DNA of 64,000 nt from Ectothiorhodospiraceae bacterium. Its GTDB lineage: Bacteria > Pseudomonadota > Gammaproteobacteria > Nitrococcales > Aquisalimonadaceae. Every line of letters begins with the position of its first letter. Within the stretch, counting starts at the first letter, position 1. This document shows, piece after piece, positions 36,046 through 44,809 of this stretch. The DNA is taken from assembly GCA_020831885.1 (NCBI GenBank), contig JAFIFU010000001.1, positions 62,001 to 126,000 of the forward strand, in the 5' to 3' direction. Below the pieces are notes generated by a model. That model worked only from the letters and a program-made list of their open reading frames with translations, had not been told where the DNA came from and did no database searches. Made by a program: the position numbers and the translations under genes.

Positions 36046-37371
36046 ATGACGACACCCTTTCTGAAGAAAGCGGCGATGATCGGCCTCGGTGCCGCCATCG
36101 GCCTTGGCAGCGTGTTTGCCGCCCAGGCCCAGGCCAGCGAGCAGTACCTGCCCAGTCTGGTGTACCGGACCGGACCCTTTGCTCCCAGTGGCATCGGCTT
36201 TGCCGACGGCTTCGCCGACTACGTGACCCTGATCAACGAACGGGACGGCGGTATCAACGGCGTGCGGATCCGGCTGGAGGAGTGCGAGACCGCGTACGCC
36301 AACGACCGGGGCGTGGAATGCTATGAGCGGCTCAAGGACCGCGGCAACGGCGCCACTGTGGTTGCGCCCCTGTCCACCGGCATCACCTACGCCGTGATCC
36401 CCCGCTCCCGCCGGGACGGGATCGTGCTCAGCACCATGGGCTACGGGCGCGCGGACGCCGCCTACGGCCGGGTGCTGGACAACGTGTTCATGGTGCCCAC
36501 CACCTACTGGTCCAGCATGACTGCGACCCTGTCATATATCGCCGAGCAGGAGGGCGGCTGGGACAACCTGCGGGGCAAGGATATCGTCCATGCCTTCCAC
36601 GACTCCGCCTACGGACGCGAGCCCCTGGCGGTGCTCCGCCACTATGCGGAGGAGTATGGCTTCACCCTGCACGAAATGGCCATTTCCCCTCCCGGGGTGG
36701 AGCAGCGCTCCGTGTGGCAGCAGATCCGTCGCATTAACCCCGACTGGGTCTCGCTGTACGGCTGGGGTGTGATGAACCCCACCGCCATCCGCACGGCGGC
36801 CTCCATGGGTATCCCTCGTGAGCGCATGATCGGCGGCATCTACGCGGCCCAGGACGACGCCGTGTTGCCGGCGGGCAGCGCCGCCGTTGGCTACAAGGCG
36901 GTCACCTTCCATGGTCCGGGTGCCGATTACCCGATCTACGAGGACCTGCAGCGGTATGTCTACGATGCAGGGCTGGCTGCCGGTGACGGCGACCTGACCG
37001 GCACCATCGCCTACAACCGCGGGTTGATCAATGCGGGCTACATCATCGAGGCGTGGCGGCAGGCCCAGGCCGAGTTCGGCGAAGGGCGCCCCTCCACCCG
37101 TGAGGAAACCCTCTGGGCCTGGCAGCAGCTTCAGATCCCGGAATCCCGCACTGAGGAGCTGGGCATGGGTGGTCTGATGCCGCCGGTGAACATCACCTGC
37201 GAGAACCACGAAGGTGACGGTCGCGTGCTGGTCCAGCAGTGGGACGGCGAGAACTGGGTACAGCTCACCGACTGGATCGACACCAACCGGGAGCTGGTGG
37301 AGCCCATGTACCGGGAGTCGGCCATGCGGTACGCCCAGGAAGAAGGGATCACTCCGCGGGAGTGTGACTGA
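36046..37371 (+). CDS. periplasmic substrate-binding protein of Liv-type ABC transporter
   Basis: 441 residues from ATG 36046 (GGAGGAG before it; the ATG at 36031 is within that box). A signal peptide of about 28 residues ends AAQAQA. The mature protein is a Peripla_BP_6 fold: FADGFADYVTLINERDGGINGVRI, VECYERLKDRG, WVSLYGWGVMNPTAI and MIGGIYAAQDD. It is longer than LivJ/LivK (about 345 mature residues) and resembles the 400+ residue binding proteins found with aromatic or organic-acid importers, so branched-chain amino acids are not assured. Hairpins flank the gene on both sides. Confidence 0.92.
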   Translation: MTTPFLKKAAMIGLGAAIGLGSVFAAQAQASEQYLPSLVYRTGPFAPSGIGFADGFADYVTLINERDGGINGVRIRLEECETAYANDRGVECYERLKDRGNGATVVAPLSTGITYAVIPRSRRDGIVLSTMGYGRADAAYGRVLDNVFMVPTTYWSSMTATLSYIAEQEGGWDNLRGKDIVHAFHDSAYGREPLAVLRHYAEEYGFTLHEMAISPPGVEQRSVWQQIRRINPDWVSLYGWGVMNPTAIRTAASMGIPRERMIGGIYAAQDDAVLPAGSAAVGYKAVTFHGPGADYPIYEDLQRYVYDAGLAAGDGDLTGTIAYNRGLINAGYIIEAWRQAQAEFGEGRPSTREETLWAWQQLQIPESRTEELGMGGLMPPVNITCENHEGDGRVLVQQWDGENWVQLTDWIDTNRELVEPMYRESAMRYAQEEGITPRECD

Positions 37372-37379
37372 GGCTTGGC

Positions 37380-37409
37380 GATCCGGGGCGCGGTAACGCG
37401 TCCCGGATC
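37380..37409 (+). terminator. 13-bp hairpin with GUAA tetraloop after binding-protein gene
   Basis: GATCCGGGGCGCG pairs with CGCGTCCCGGATC (one G-U pair) around a GTAA loop, a stable GNRA-type tetraloop. It starts 9 bases past the stop. No T run. Such structures downstream of binding-protein genes often protect that message from 3' decay, giving more binding protein than channel. Confidence 0.6.
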
Positions 37410-37456
37410 CTCCGCAGACACACGACCACGGCCCCGGTAACCGGAGGAACAGTTTC

Positions 37457-38293
37457 ATGGCGGAACAGGCAAGCGCGCAGCAGGCGGAGCAGGCACTGCT
37501 GTCGCTGAACAATATCGAGGTGGTCTACAACCACGTCGTGCTGGTGCTCAAAGGGGTTTCCCTGGAAGTGGCGCCAGGCAGCATTGTGGCCCTGCTGGGG
37601 GGCAACGGTGCGGGCAAGAGCACGACGTTGAAGGCGATCTCCGGTCTGCTCACCGGCGAGCGCGGCGAGATCACCCGCGGCACCATCCACTACAACGGCG
37701 AGAACGTGACACACATGAGCGCGGCGGACCGGGTACAGCGCGGCGTTCTGCACGTCATGGAAGGCCGCCGGGTGTTCGAACACCTGACCGTGGAGGAGAA
37801 TCTGCAGGTCGGTTCCTATGGTCGCAAGGACGGTGCGGCGGCAATCCAGAAGGACATGGAAATGGTCTTCGAGTACTTCCCGCGCCTGCGGGAACGCCGC
37901 AAATCCGTGGCGGGGTATACCTCCGGCGGGGAGCAGCAGATGCTGGCCATGGGCCGGGCGCTGATGGCCCGTCCGCGCATGATCCTGCTGGATGAGCCGT
38001 CCATGGGGTTGGCGCCGCAGTTGGTGGAAGAGATCTTCCACATCGTCACCACGCTGCGCCGGGAGGAAGGCGTGACCTTCCTGGTGGCGGAACAGAACAC
38101 CAACGTCGCTCTGCGCAATGCGGATTACGGCTACATTCTGGAGAACGGCCGCATCGTGATGTACGGGGATGCCGCGCGGCTCCGCGAGAACCCGGACGTC
38201 AAGGAGTTCTACCTTGGCGTGAGTTCCGGGGAAGGCAAGACAAGCTTCCGCAACGTCAAGCATTACAAGCGGCGGAAGCGTTGGTTGTCCTGA
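37457..38293 (+). CDS. livF: Liv-type ABC transporter ATP-binding protein LivF
   Basis: 278 residues. Second ATPase of the importer: Walker A GGNGAGKSTTLK, GVLHVMEGRRVFEHLTVEEN, signature YTSGGEQQMLAMGRALM, Walker B MILLDEPSMGLAP and switch region LVAEQNTNVAL. The C terminus carries a basic tail (KHYKRRKRW) beyond the usual 235 residues of LivF. GGAGGAA precedes the ATG. It completes livGHM-binding protein-livF. Confidence 0.95.
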   Translation: MAEQASAQQAEQALLSLNNIEVVYNHVVLVLKGVSLEVAPGSIVALLGGNGAGKSTTLKAISGLLTGERGEITRGTIHYNGENVTHMSAADRVQRGVLHVMEGRRVFEHLTVEENLQVGSYGRKDGAAAIQKDMEMVFEYFPRLRERRKSVAGYTSGGEQQMLAMGRALMARPRMILLDEPSMGLAPQLVEEIFHIVTTLRREEGVTFLVAEQNTNVALRNADYGYILENGRIVMYGDAARLRENPDVKEFYLGVSSGEGKTSFRNVKHYKRRKRWLS

Positions 38294-38368
38294 GCGGGTT
38301 CCGTTCCTCACAGTATCCAGAGAACGTGCCCTGGCCCACCGGGTCAGCGGCCGTCACGGAGGATAAGC

Positions 38369-39616
38369 ATGGCGACCGATAGTCCATACATGGACGATCG
38401 CGAAACGCGCTCCCGGGAGGAGCGCGCCCAACAGCAGTGGGCCACGCTGCGGGCCGCCCTGGCTCATGCCAAGGCGAATTCGGTTTACTGGGGCAAGGTG
38501 CTGGAGGAGGTGGATCCCCAGGCCGTCCAGGGGCCGTCCGATCTCGCGCGGGTTCCGCTGACCCGCAAGTCGGAGGTGCCCGGCAAGCAGGCTGGAAACG
38601 GTCCCTTCGGTGGCATGGAAGCGGCCTCCATGGGTCAGTTGGCCCGTGTGTTCCAGTCGCCCGGTCCCATCTACGAGGGGGGCGAGGACAAACCGGATTA
38701 CTGGCGCTTCGGCCGCGCCATGTGGGCCTCGGGCATGCGGCCCGGGCACTTGGTCCACAACACGTTTTCCTACCATCTGACGCCGGCCGGAATGATGGTG
38801 GACAGCGGTGCCCGTGCCATCGGCTGCGCTGTCTTCCCGGGCGGGGTGGGTAACACCGAGATCCAGCTGGATGCCATCGAGCAGTTGAAGCCGGCCTATT
38901 ACGGGGGCACCCCCTCGTTCCTGAAAATCCTTCTGGACAAGGGCGAGGAGCTGGGCCGTGACACCCGCTCGTTCACCCACGCGCTCATGGGCGGCGAGCC
39001 GTTCAGCAACAGTCTGCGCCAGGAACTGGCGGAACGGGGCGTGCGGGCCTTGCAATGCTTCGGCACCGCCGAACTGGGTCTGGTGGCGTACGAGTCCGAG
39101 GCCATGGAAGGGCTGATCACCGACGAGGACGTGCTGGTGGAGGTGGTCCGTCCGGGCAGCGGGGAGCCGGTGCCGGAAGGTGAGGTCGGGGAGATGGTGG
39201 TGACCGTGTTGCGGGAGGGCGCCTTCCCGGTGATCCGTTTCGCCACCGGCGATCTGACCGCCATCATGCCGGGCGTCAGCCCCTGCGGGCGCACGGCGCC
39301 CCGTATCCGGGGCTGGATGGGGCGCGCCGACCAGCGGACCAAGGTCAAGGGCATGTTCGTCGCCCCGGAACAGATCAATCAGCTCATGCAGCGCTATCCG
39401 GAGATCCGCCGGGCACGCCTTGTTGTCACCCGTGAGAACGAGCAGGATCGCATGACCCTGATGGCGGAGTGTGAGGGCACGGATTCCGCGCTGGCGGAGA
39501 AGCTGACGGAAAGCCTGCAGGGGGTCACCAAGCTGCGGGGTCAGGTGAAGCTGGTTGCGCCGGGGGAATTGCCCAACGACGGCAAGGTGATTGCCGACGA
39601 GCGGAGTTTCGACTGA
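38369..39616 (+). CDS. phenylacetate-CoA ligase-like AMP-binding protein (PaaK family)
   Basis: 415 residues, the short ANL form seen in PaaK-type ligases. Visible: LTRKSEVPGKQ, PGPIYEGG, YGGTPSFLKILL, FGTAELGLVAYES (A5 block), VIRFATGDLTAI and the C-terminal lysine segment PNDGKVIADERSF. The usual P-loop (SSGTTGxP) is poorly kept: the matching region reads FQSPGPIYEG. Family members activate aromatic acids, yet homologues in Liv-linked clusters act on unknown acids. GGAGG precedes the ATG. Function beyond an AMP-forming ligase is inferred. Confidence 0.85.
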   Translation: MATDSPYMDDRETRSREERAQQQWATLRAALAHAKANSVYWGKVLEEVDPQAVQGPSDLARVPLTRKSEVPGKQAGNGPFGGMEAASMGQLARVFQSPGPIYEGGEDKPDYWRFGRAMWASGMRPGHLVHNTFSYHLTPAGMMVDSGARAIGCAVFPGGVGNTEIQLDAIEQLKPAYYGGTPSFLKILLDKGEELGRDTRSFTHALMGGEPFSNSLRQELAERGVRALQCFGTAELGLVAYESEAMEGLITDEDVLVEVVRPGSGEPVPEGEVGEMVVTVLREGAFPVIRFATGDLTAIMPGVSPCGRTAPRIRGWMGRADQRTKVKGMFVAPEQINQLMQRYPEIRRARLVVTRENEQDRMTLMAECEGTDSALAEKLTESLQGVTKLRGQVKLVAPGELPNDGKVIADERSFD

Positions 39617-39704
39617 GGGCATCGCCGACGCCATGGCGGGACCGGTACGGTGCCGGGCCCGCCGGTCGTTTCCCACCTGTTCTGCTGCCATTGTGGAGCG
39701 CACG

Positions 39705-40865
39705 ATGGACTTCGAACTGAATGAGGATCAGGTCGCATTTCAGGACCTGGCGCGTGATTTCGCCGCCCGGGAGCTGGCGCCCCACGCGGCGCGCTGGGAT
39801 GCGGAATGCATATTCCCCGTGGACACCCTGCGCATGGCCGGGGAACTCGGTTTCTGCGGTGTCTACAGCCCGGAGGACGTGGGCGGCCTGGGTCTGAGCC
39901 GCCTGGATGCCACGATCATTTTCGAGGCGTTGGCCGGCGGCTGCACCTCCACCACCGCCTTTATCACCATTCACAATATGGCCACGTGGATGCTGACCGC
40001 CTTCGGCCAGGCGGCGCTGCGGGAGGAGTGGGGTCCGCAGCTCACCAGTGGTCAGAAGCTGGCCTCCTACTGTCTGACCGAGCCGGGCGCGGGGTCCGAT
40101 GCCGGCTCGCTGCGGACCCGGGCCGAGAAGGATGGGGATCGGTACCTGCTCAGTGGGAGCAAGGTGTTCATCTCCGGCGCCGGGGATACCGATATGCTGG
40201 TCGTGATGGCGCGTACCGGCGGCGATGGCCCCGGCGGTGTCACCGCCTTCGCCGTGCCCGCGGACGCGGAGGGCATCAGCTATGGGCGCAAGGAAGAGAA
40301 GATGGGCTGGAACAGCCAGCCCACCCGGGCTATCACCTTCGACAAGGTGGCGGTGCCCGAGGGCAACCGCCTCGGTGAGGAAGGCGAAGGCTTCAAGATC
40401 GCCATGAAGGGACTGGACGGTGGTCGTCTGAACGTGGCCACCTGTTCCGTGGGTACAGCCCAGGCGGCGCTGGAGGCTGCCCGTGCCTACGCCACGGAGC
40501 GCAAGCAGTTCGGCCAGCATCTGGCCCAGTTCCAGGCCATCCAGTTCAAGCTGGCGGACATGGCCACCGAACTGGTGGCTGCCCGGCAGATGGTCCGTCT
40601 GGGGGCCACGAAGCTGGACGCCGGCCATCCGGAAGCCACCACCTACTGCGCCATGGCCAAGCGACTGGCCACGGATCTGGGCTTCCGGGTCTGCAACGAA
40701 GCCCTGCAGATTCACGGGGGGTACGGCTATATCCGCGAATACCCCCTGGAACGGTACGTACGCGATACCCGGGTACACCAGATTCTGGAAGGCACCAACG
40801 AAATCATGCGTCTGATCATCGCCCGCCGGTTGCTCGCCGACGGTGCGGATGAGCGGATTCGGTAA
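39705..40865 (+). CDS. acyl-CoA dehydrogenase, probable isobutyryl-CoA dehydrogenase
   Basis: 386 residues from ATG 39705 (GGAG eight bases upstream). FAD-dependent oxidation of an acyl-CoA to the enoyl-CoA. Seen: [35 protein letters not shown], the [17 protein letters not shown] segment, [20 protein letters not shown] and catalytic-Glu region [22 protein letters not shown] resembles isobutyryl-CoA dehydrogenases, and the next three genes are later valine-pathway enzymes, which supports that substrate. Confidence 0.93.
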   Translation: MDFELNEDQVAFQDLARDFAARELAPHAARWDAECIFPVDTLRMAGELGFCGVYSPEDVGGLGLSRLDATIIFEALAGGCTSTTAFITIHNMATWMLTAFGQAALREEWGPQLTSGQKLASYCLTEPGAGSDAGSLRTRAEKDGDRYLLSGSKVFISGAGDTDMLVVMARTGGDGPGGVTAFAVPADAEGISYGRKEEKMGWNSQPTRAITFDKVAVPEGNRLGEEGEGFKIAMKGLDGGRLNVATCSVGTAQAALEAARAYATERKQFGQHLAQFQAIQFKLADMATELVAARQMVRLGATKLDAGHPEATTYCAMAKRLATDLGFRVCNEALQIHGGYGYIREYPLERYVRDTRVHQILEGTNEIMRLIIARRLLADGADERIR

Positions 40866-40878
40866 AGGAGACAAGAGT

Positions 40879-41655
40879 ATGGCTTACCAGAACATCCTGA
40901 CGGAAAAGCGTGGTGCGGTTGCGCTGATCACACTGAATCGCCCCAAGGTGCTGAACGCCCTGAACAGTGAACTGACAGCCGAGCTGGGGGATGCACTGCG
41001 GGGTTTCGAGGCTGACGATGCCATCGGTGCCATCGTGATCACGGGCACCGACAAGGCCTTTGCCGCCGGCGCCGACATCAGCGAAATGCAGAGCAAGGGC
41101 TTTGCCGACGTGTACAAGGAGGATTTCATCACCGCCTCCTGGGAGGAGGTCACCCGCTGCCGCAAACCGGTGATCGCCGCCGTGGCCGGTTACGCCCTGG
41201 GCGGCGGTTGTGAGCTGGCCATGATGTGCGACTTCATCATCGCCGCCGACACCGCGAAGTTCGGCCAGCCGGAAATCAAGATCGGCGCCATTCCCGGTGC
41301 CGGGGGCACCCAGCGTTTGACCCGTTTCGTGGGTAAGTCCAAGGCGATGGAGATGTGTCTTACCGGCCGCATGATGGATGCCGAGGAAGCCGAACGCTCC
41401 GGTCTGGTCAGCCGCGTGGTGCCAGCGGACCAGTTGCTGGAGGATGCGATCAAGACCGCCGGACAGATAGCAGGGCTTTCCCGCGTGGCGGTGATGATGG
41501 CCAAGGAATCCGTCAACCGTTCCTACGAGACCACGCTTTCCGAGGGCGTGCTGTTCGAGCGGCGGGTGTTCCACTCCGTGTTCGCCACCGAAGACCAGAA
41601 GGAAGGCATGAAGGCCTTTGTCGAGAAACGGCAGCCGAAGTGGAGTAACCGTTGA
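40879..41655 (+). CDS. enoyl-CoA hydratase
   Basis: 258 residues from ATG 40879 (AAAGGAG upstream). Crotonase fold: [17 protein letters not shown], oxyanion-hole loop [26 protein letters not shown] with the first catalytic Glu near [12 protein letters not shown]. Hydrates methacrylyl-CoA and similar enoyl-CoAs. It follows the acyl-CoA dehydrogenase by 13 bases and overlaps the next gene at TGATG, so the three are coupled and act in sequence in valine breakdown. Confidence 0.95.
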   Translation: MAYQNILTEKRGAVALITLNRPKVLNALNSELTAELGDALRGFEADDAIGAIVITGTDKAFAAGADISEMQSKGFADVYKEDFITASWEEVTRCRKPVIAAVAGYALGGGCELAMMCDFIIAADTAKFGQPEIKIGAIPGAGGTQRLTRFVGKSKAMEMCLTGRMMDAEEAERSGLVSRVVPADQLLEDAIKTAGQIAGLSRVAVMMAKESVNRSYETTLSEGVLFERRVFHSVFATEDQKEGMKAFVEKRQPKWSNR

Positions 41656-42779
41656 TGTCCGACCAGAACGTACTGCTTGTCCAGGAGCTGCCCACCGCCG
41701 ATGGTCAACGCCTGCTGCGTGTCCGCATGAACCTGGAAAAGGCGCTGAATGCCCTGAACCAGGACATGATCGACCAGTTTCAGGTGGCGTTGGACCGCTG
41801 GAAAGGGGAGGACGACGTCGCCGGTATTTTTCTCGAGGGCGCCGGCGAGAAGGCCTTCTGTGCCGGCGGCGACGTGGTGACACTGTACAAGGCCATGATC
41901 CAGCAGGAACCGGGCCAGCCGGTGGCGGTGGCGGAGCGCTTCTTCAACACGGAGTACCGTTTGGACCATGACCTGACGGTTTTCCCCAAACCGGTGATCG
42001 CCTGGGGTACCGGCTACGCCATGGGCGGTGGTGTTGGCCTTATGGCTGCCTGCAGCCACAAGGTGGTGACGGAGACCACCCGCATGGCCATGCCGGAGAT
42101 GCCTTTGGGCCTGTTCCCGGATGTGGGCGGTACCTGGTTCCTGAACCGCATGCCCGGTCGGGTGGGTTACTTCCTCGGTATCACCGGTATCCAGGTCACC
42201 GGGGTGGACATGATGCCCCTGGGGCTGGCCGATTACGGCATCCAGTCGGATCAACGGGAAGCGGTTGTCCAGGCCCTGACCGGTGCCCACTGGGGCGGCA
42301 GCGACGCCGAGCGCCATGAAACCGTCAGCCAGGTGCTGGCAGGCTTCGCCCGTCGGCACGGAGTGGAAGGCGAGGGCGAGTTGATGAAGCACTTCGATCG
42401 GATTCACGCGGTAACCGATCACGCCACCCCGTCGGCCGTGGCGGAAGCCATCCGACAGGCGGCGGAGAATGACGAGTGGCTGCAGCCGGCGGCCAAGGCG
42501 TTGACGCGGGCCTGCCCCGTGTCGGTGGCGATCTTCGACCGCCAGTACCGCAGCGGGCGTTTCCTGAATCTCGGGGAGGTGTTCCGCATGGAGCTGGCCA
42601 TGGCCATCGGTTGCTCGCGGCATCCGGATTTCCGTGAGGGTGTGCGTGCCCTGCTGGTGGACAAGGACCGCAAGCCCCAGTGGAGCTACACCCGGATCGA
42701 GGATGTGCCGGAGTCGGTGATCGACGCCCATTTCACCATGCCGGCGGACTACCCGGAGCACCCGCTGGCGGATCTCTGA
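41655..42779 (+). CDS. 3-hydroxyisobutyryl-CoA hydrolase
   Basis: 374 residues from ATG 41655. Long crotonase-superfamily protein: ALNALNQDMIDQFQVAL, GEKAFCAGGDVVTLYK, YRLDHDLTVFPKPVIAWGTG, AMGGGVGLMAACSHKV, EMPLGLFPDVGGTWFLNR. These match HIBCH, which releases CoA from 3-hydroxyisobutyryl-CoA so that free 3-hydroxyisobutyrate can be oxidised by MmsB, encoded next. The one-base overlap with the upstream hydratase stop indicates coupling. Confidence 0.93.
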   Translation: MSDQNVLLVQELPTADGQRLLRVRMNLEKALNALNQDMIDQFQVALDRWKGEDDVAGIFLEGAGEKAFCAGGDVVTLYKAMIQQEPGQPVAVAERFFNTEYRLDHDLTVFPKPVIAWGTGYAMGGGVGLMAACSHKVVTETTRMAMPEMPLGLFPDVGGTWFLNRMPGRVGYFLGITGIQVTGVDMMPLGLADYGIQSDQREAVVQALTGAHWGGSDAERHETVSQVLAGFARRHGVEGEGELMKHFDRIHAVTDHATPSAVAEAIRQAAENDEWLQPAAKALTRACPVSVAIFDRQYRSGRFLNLGEVFRMELAMAIGCSRHPDFREGVRALLVDKDRKPQWSYTRIEDVPESVIDAHFTMPADYPEHPLADL

Positions 42780-42841
42780 AGCAGTGCAGGGTGCGCGCCG
42801 TCTCCCGGTGCGCGCGGTCCCGGACAGGAGGGGAACAAATC

Positions 42842-43741
42842 ATGGCGACCATCGGATTCATCGGCTTGGGCAACATGGGGGGGCCCATGGCCATCAACCT
42901 GGTCAAGGCCGGCCATCAGGTCCAGGCCTTCGACCTCAGTGAGGCGGCCATCAAACGGGTCGCGGATGCCGGCGCCACTGGCGTCGCCAGCGTGGCGGAG
43001 GCGGTCCGGGGCGCGGAATTCGTCATTTCCATGTTGCCGGCAGGTAAGCACGTGCGCGGCCTGTACCTGGGGGATGACGGTCTGCTGAAGGTGATGGAGC
43101 AGGGTGCGTTGGTGATCGATTCCAGCACCATTGATGCGGACAGCGCGCGTGCCGTGGCCCAGGCAGCGCGGGAAGCCGGCTGCTCCATGATCGATGCCCC
43201 GGTTTCCGGCGGTGTGGCCGGCGCCGAGGGGGGGACCCTTACCTTCATGGTGGGCGGGGATGGCGCCGACGTGGAACGGGCGCGTCCGCTGCTGGAGGTG
43301 ATGGGGGCCAAGCTGTTCCATGCCGGTGACGCGGGGGCCGGGCAGGTGGCCAAGATGTGTAACAACATGTTGCTGGCCATCAGCATGATTGGCACCTCGG
43401 AAGCCTTGAACCTGGGTGTGTCGGAGGGGCTGGATCCGGCGGTTCTGTCCGAGATCATGCAATCCGCCTCTGGCGGCAACTGGGTCCTGAACGTGTACAA
43501 CCCGTACCCGGGCGTGATGGAAAAGGCGCCGGCATCCCGGGGTTACACCGGCGGCTTCGGCACCGCGCTGATGCTCAAGGATCTGGGGTTGGCTGCCGAT
43601 GCCGCGGTCAAATGCGGTACCTCCACGCCCCTGGGTGGCCTGGCCCGGCAGTTGTACGCCATGCATGCCGCTGGCGGGGCAGAGGACAAGGACTTCTCCA
43701 GCATCCTGCAGATGCTTCAGGGCAAGTCAGCAACCTCCTGA
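42842..43741 (+). CDS. mmsB: 3-hydroxyisobutyrate dehydrogenase
   Basis: 299 residues from ATG 42842, with AGGAGGGGAAC before it. NAD-binding GFIGLGNMGGPMAINLVKAGH, substrate motif DAPVSGGVAGAEGGTLTFMV, catalytic Lys in GAGQVAKMCNNMLL and KDLGLAADAA. It oxidises 3-hydroxyisobutyrate to methylmalonate semialdehyde. It is the last gene of the valine set; mmsA, the next enzyme, and the branched-chain keto acid dehydrogenase are not in this window. Confidence 0.96.
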   Translation: MATIGFIGLGNMGGPMAINLVKAGHQVQAFDLSEAAIKRVADAGATGVASVAEAVRGAEFVISMLPAGKHVRGLYLGDDGLLKVMEQGALVIDSSTIDADSARAVAQAAREAGCSMIDAPVSGGVAGAEGGTLTFMVGGDGADVERARPLLEVMGAKLFHAGDAGAGQVAKMCNNMLLAISMIGTSEALNLGVSEGLDPAVLSEIMQSASGGNWVLNVYNPYPGVMEKAPASRGYTGGFGTALMLKDLGLAADAAVKCGTSTPLGGLARQLYAMHAAGGAEDKDFSSILQMLQGKSATS

Positions 43742-43757
43742 CCGGGCTGGGGTCTCC

Positions 43758-43786
43758 GGGTCCGTCGCTTCTTGTCCGGCGGACCC
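43758..43786. terminator. bidirectional hairpin between mmsB and DUF2905 gene
   Basis: GGGTCCGTCG and CGGCGGACCC form a 10-bp stem (one wobble pair) around CTTCTTGTC, in the 46-base gap between convergent genes. No clear T run on either strand, so termination may be weak or Rho-assisted. Confidence 0.5.
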
Positions 43787-43787
43787 C

Positions 43788-43988
43788 TCACTTCCGGAAC
43801 AGCCAGAAAATGAGCGTGAGGATTACGCTCACGACGATGGACGTCATCAGCGGGAAATAGAACGTGTAGCCATCCCGTCGGATGATGATATCCCCGGGAA
43901 GTCTGCCCAGCCCGAGTCGGGAAAGCCAGGGCCACAGCAGACCCGCAGCCAGGATCAGCAGGCCCAGGATAATCAGTGTCCGCTGCAT
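43788..43988 (-). CDS. small membrane protein, DUF2905 family
   Basis: 66 residues with two membrane helices (LIILGLLILAAGLLWPWL and ITSIVVSVILTLIFWLF-like end) separated by LGRLPGDIIIRRDGYTFYFP, the hallmark of DUF2905. Function unknown. It begins 2 bases after rpiA on the same strand, so it is probably cotranscribed with it. Confidence 0.9.
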   Translation of the reverse strand: MQRTLIILGLLILAAGLLWPWLSRLGLGRLPGDIIIRRDGYTFYFPLMTSIVVSVILTLIFWLFRK

Positions 43989-43990
43989 GG

Positions 43991-44650
43991 TTACCGCTGA
44001 ATGGTTCTCACGCCCTCCGCCGTGCCCAGCAGTAGCGTGTCCGCCGGCCGCATGGCGAACAGGCCGTTGCAGACGACGCCGGCGATATTGTTGATCTGCT
44101 GCTCCAGGCGGATCGGCTCATTGATGGTCAGTTCATGTACGTCCAGGATCACGTTGCCGTTGTCGGTGATCACCCCCTGGCGGTATACCGGCCTCCCGCC
44201 AAGCTTTATCAACTCGCGGGCCACGTAGCTACGCGCCATGGGGATGACCTCCACCGGCAGCGGAAAGCCACCCAGCGCACCCACCAGCTTGCTTTCATCC
44301 GCGATGCACACGAACTGCCGGCTGGCCGCGGCAATGATTTTCTCCCGGGTGAGTGCGCCACCGCCGCCCTTGATCAACTGAAGATGGTTGTTGGCTTCGT
44401 CCGCACCATCCACGTACACGGCGATCCCGTTCACCTCGTTCAGCGACACCACCGGAATGCCCGCCTCCTCCAGCAGCGCGCTGGACGCCTCCGAGCTGGA
44501 GACCGCGCCGGGAATGTCCTCGCGCAGATCCGCCAGGGCCCGGATGAAGTGATTCACGGTGGATCCGGTGCCCACCCCCAGGATCTCGCCCCGGGAGACG
44601 TAACGCAGGGCCGCTTCGGCCACGGCGCGTTTCTGGGCATCTGCCGACAT
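43991..44650 (-). CDS. rpiA: ribose-5-phosphate isomerase A
   Basis: 219 residues. Interconverts ribose 5-phosphate and ribulose 5-phosphate. Seen: [61 protein letters not shown] and [17 protein letters not shown] lies eight bases before the ATG. A good promoter, TTACCA-N17-TATCAT, is upstream. It diverges from ilvA. Confidence 0.97.
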   Translation of the reverse strand: MSADAQKRAVAEAALRYVSRGEILGVGTGSTVNHFIRALADLREDIPGAVSSSEASSALLEEAGIPVVSLNEVNGIAVYVDGADEANNHLQLIKGGGGALTREKIIAAASRQFVCIADESKLVGALGGFPLPVEVIPMARSYVARELIKLGGRPVYRQGVITDNGNVILDVHELTINEPIRLEQQINNIAGVVCNGLFAMRPADTLLLGTAEGVRTIQR

Positions 44651-44681
44651 GGCGGAACTCCTTTACCGGTTCGTGCCTGCA

Positions 44682-44710
44682 ATGATACTAAGCTTCCCGG
44701 CGGTTGGTAA
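44682..44710 (-). promoter_or_regulatory. rpiA promoter
   Basis: On the minus strand TTACCA (44705-44710) and TATCAT (44682-44687) are exactly 17 bases apart; the -10 matches five of six consensus bases. It lies 32 bases before the rpiA ATG with its strong AAGGAG box. Confidence 0.55.
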
Positions 44711-44741
44711 GCGTGACTGGCGCCGAGGCAGGCCGGCTTGC

Positions 44742-44770
44742 TTTCCAACCGGGCGTCAAGCCCCTACACT
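44742..44770 (+). promoter_or_regulatory. ilvA promoter candidate
   Basis: TTTCCA (44742-44747) and TACACT (44765-44770) are 17 bases apart, each matching four of six consensus bases, 40 bases before the ilvA ATG. The implied leader is about 33 bases, with no attenuator or leader peptide seen. Confidence 0.4.
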
Positions 44771-44809
44771 GGAGCGCTTGCCGATTCCCACGCACAAAAA
44801 CAGGATTCC

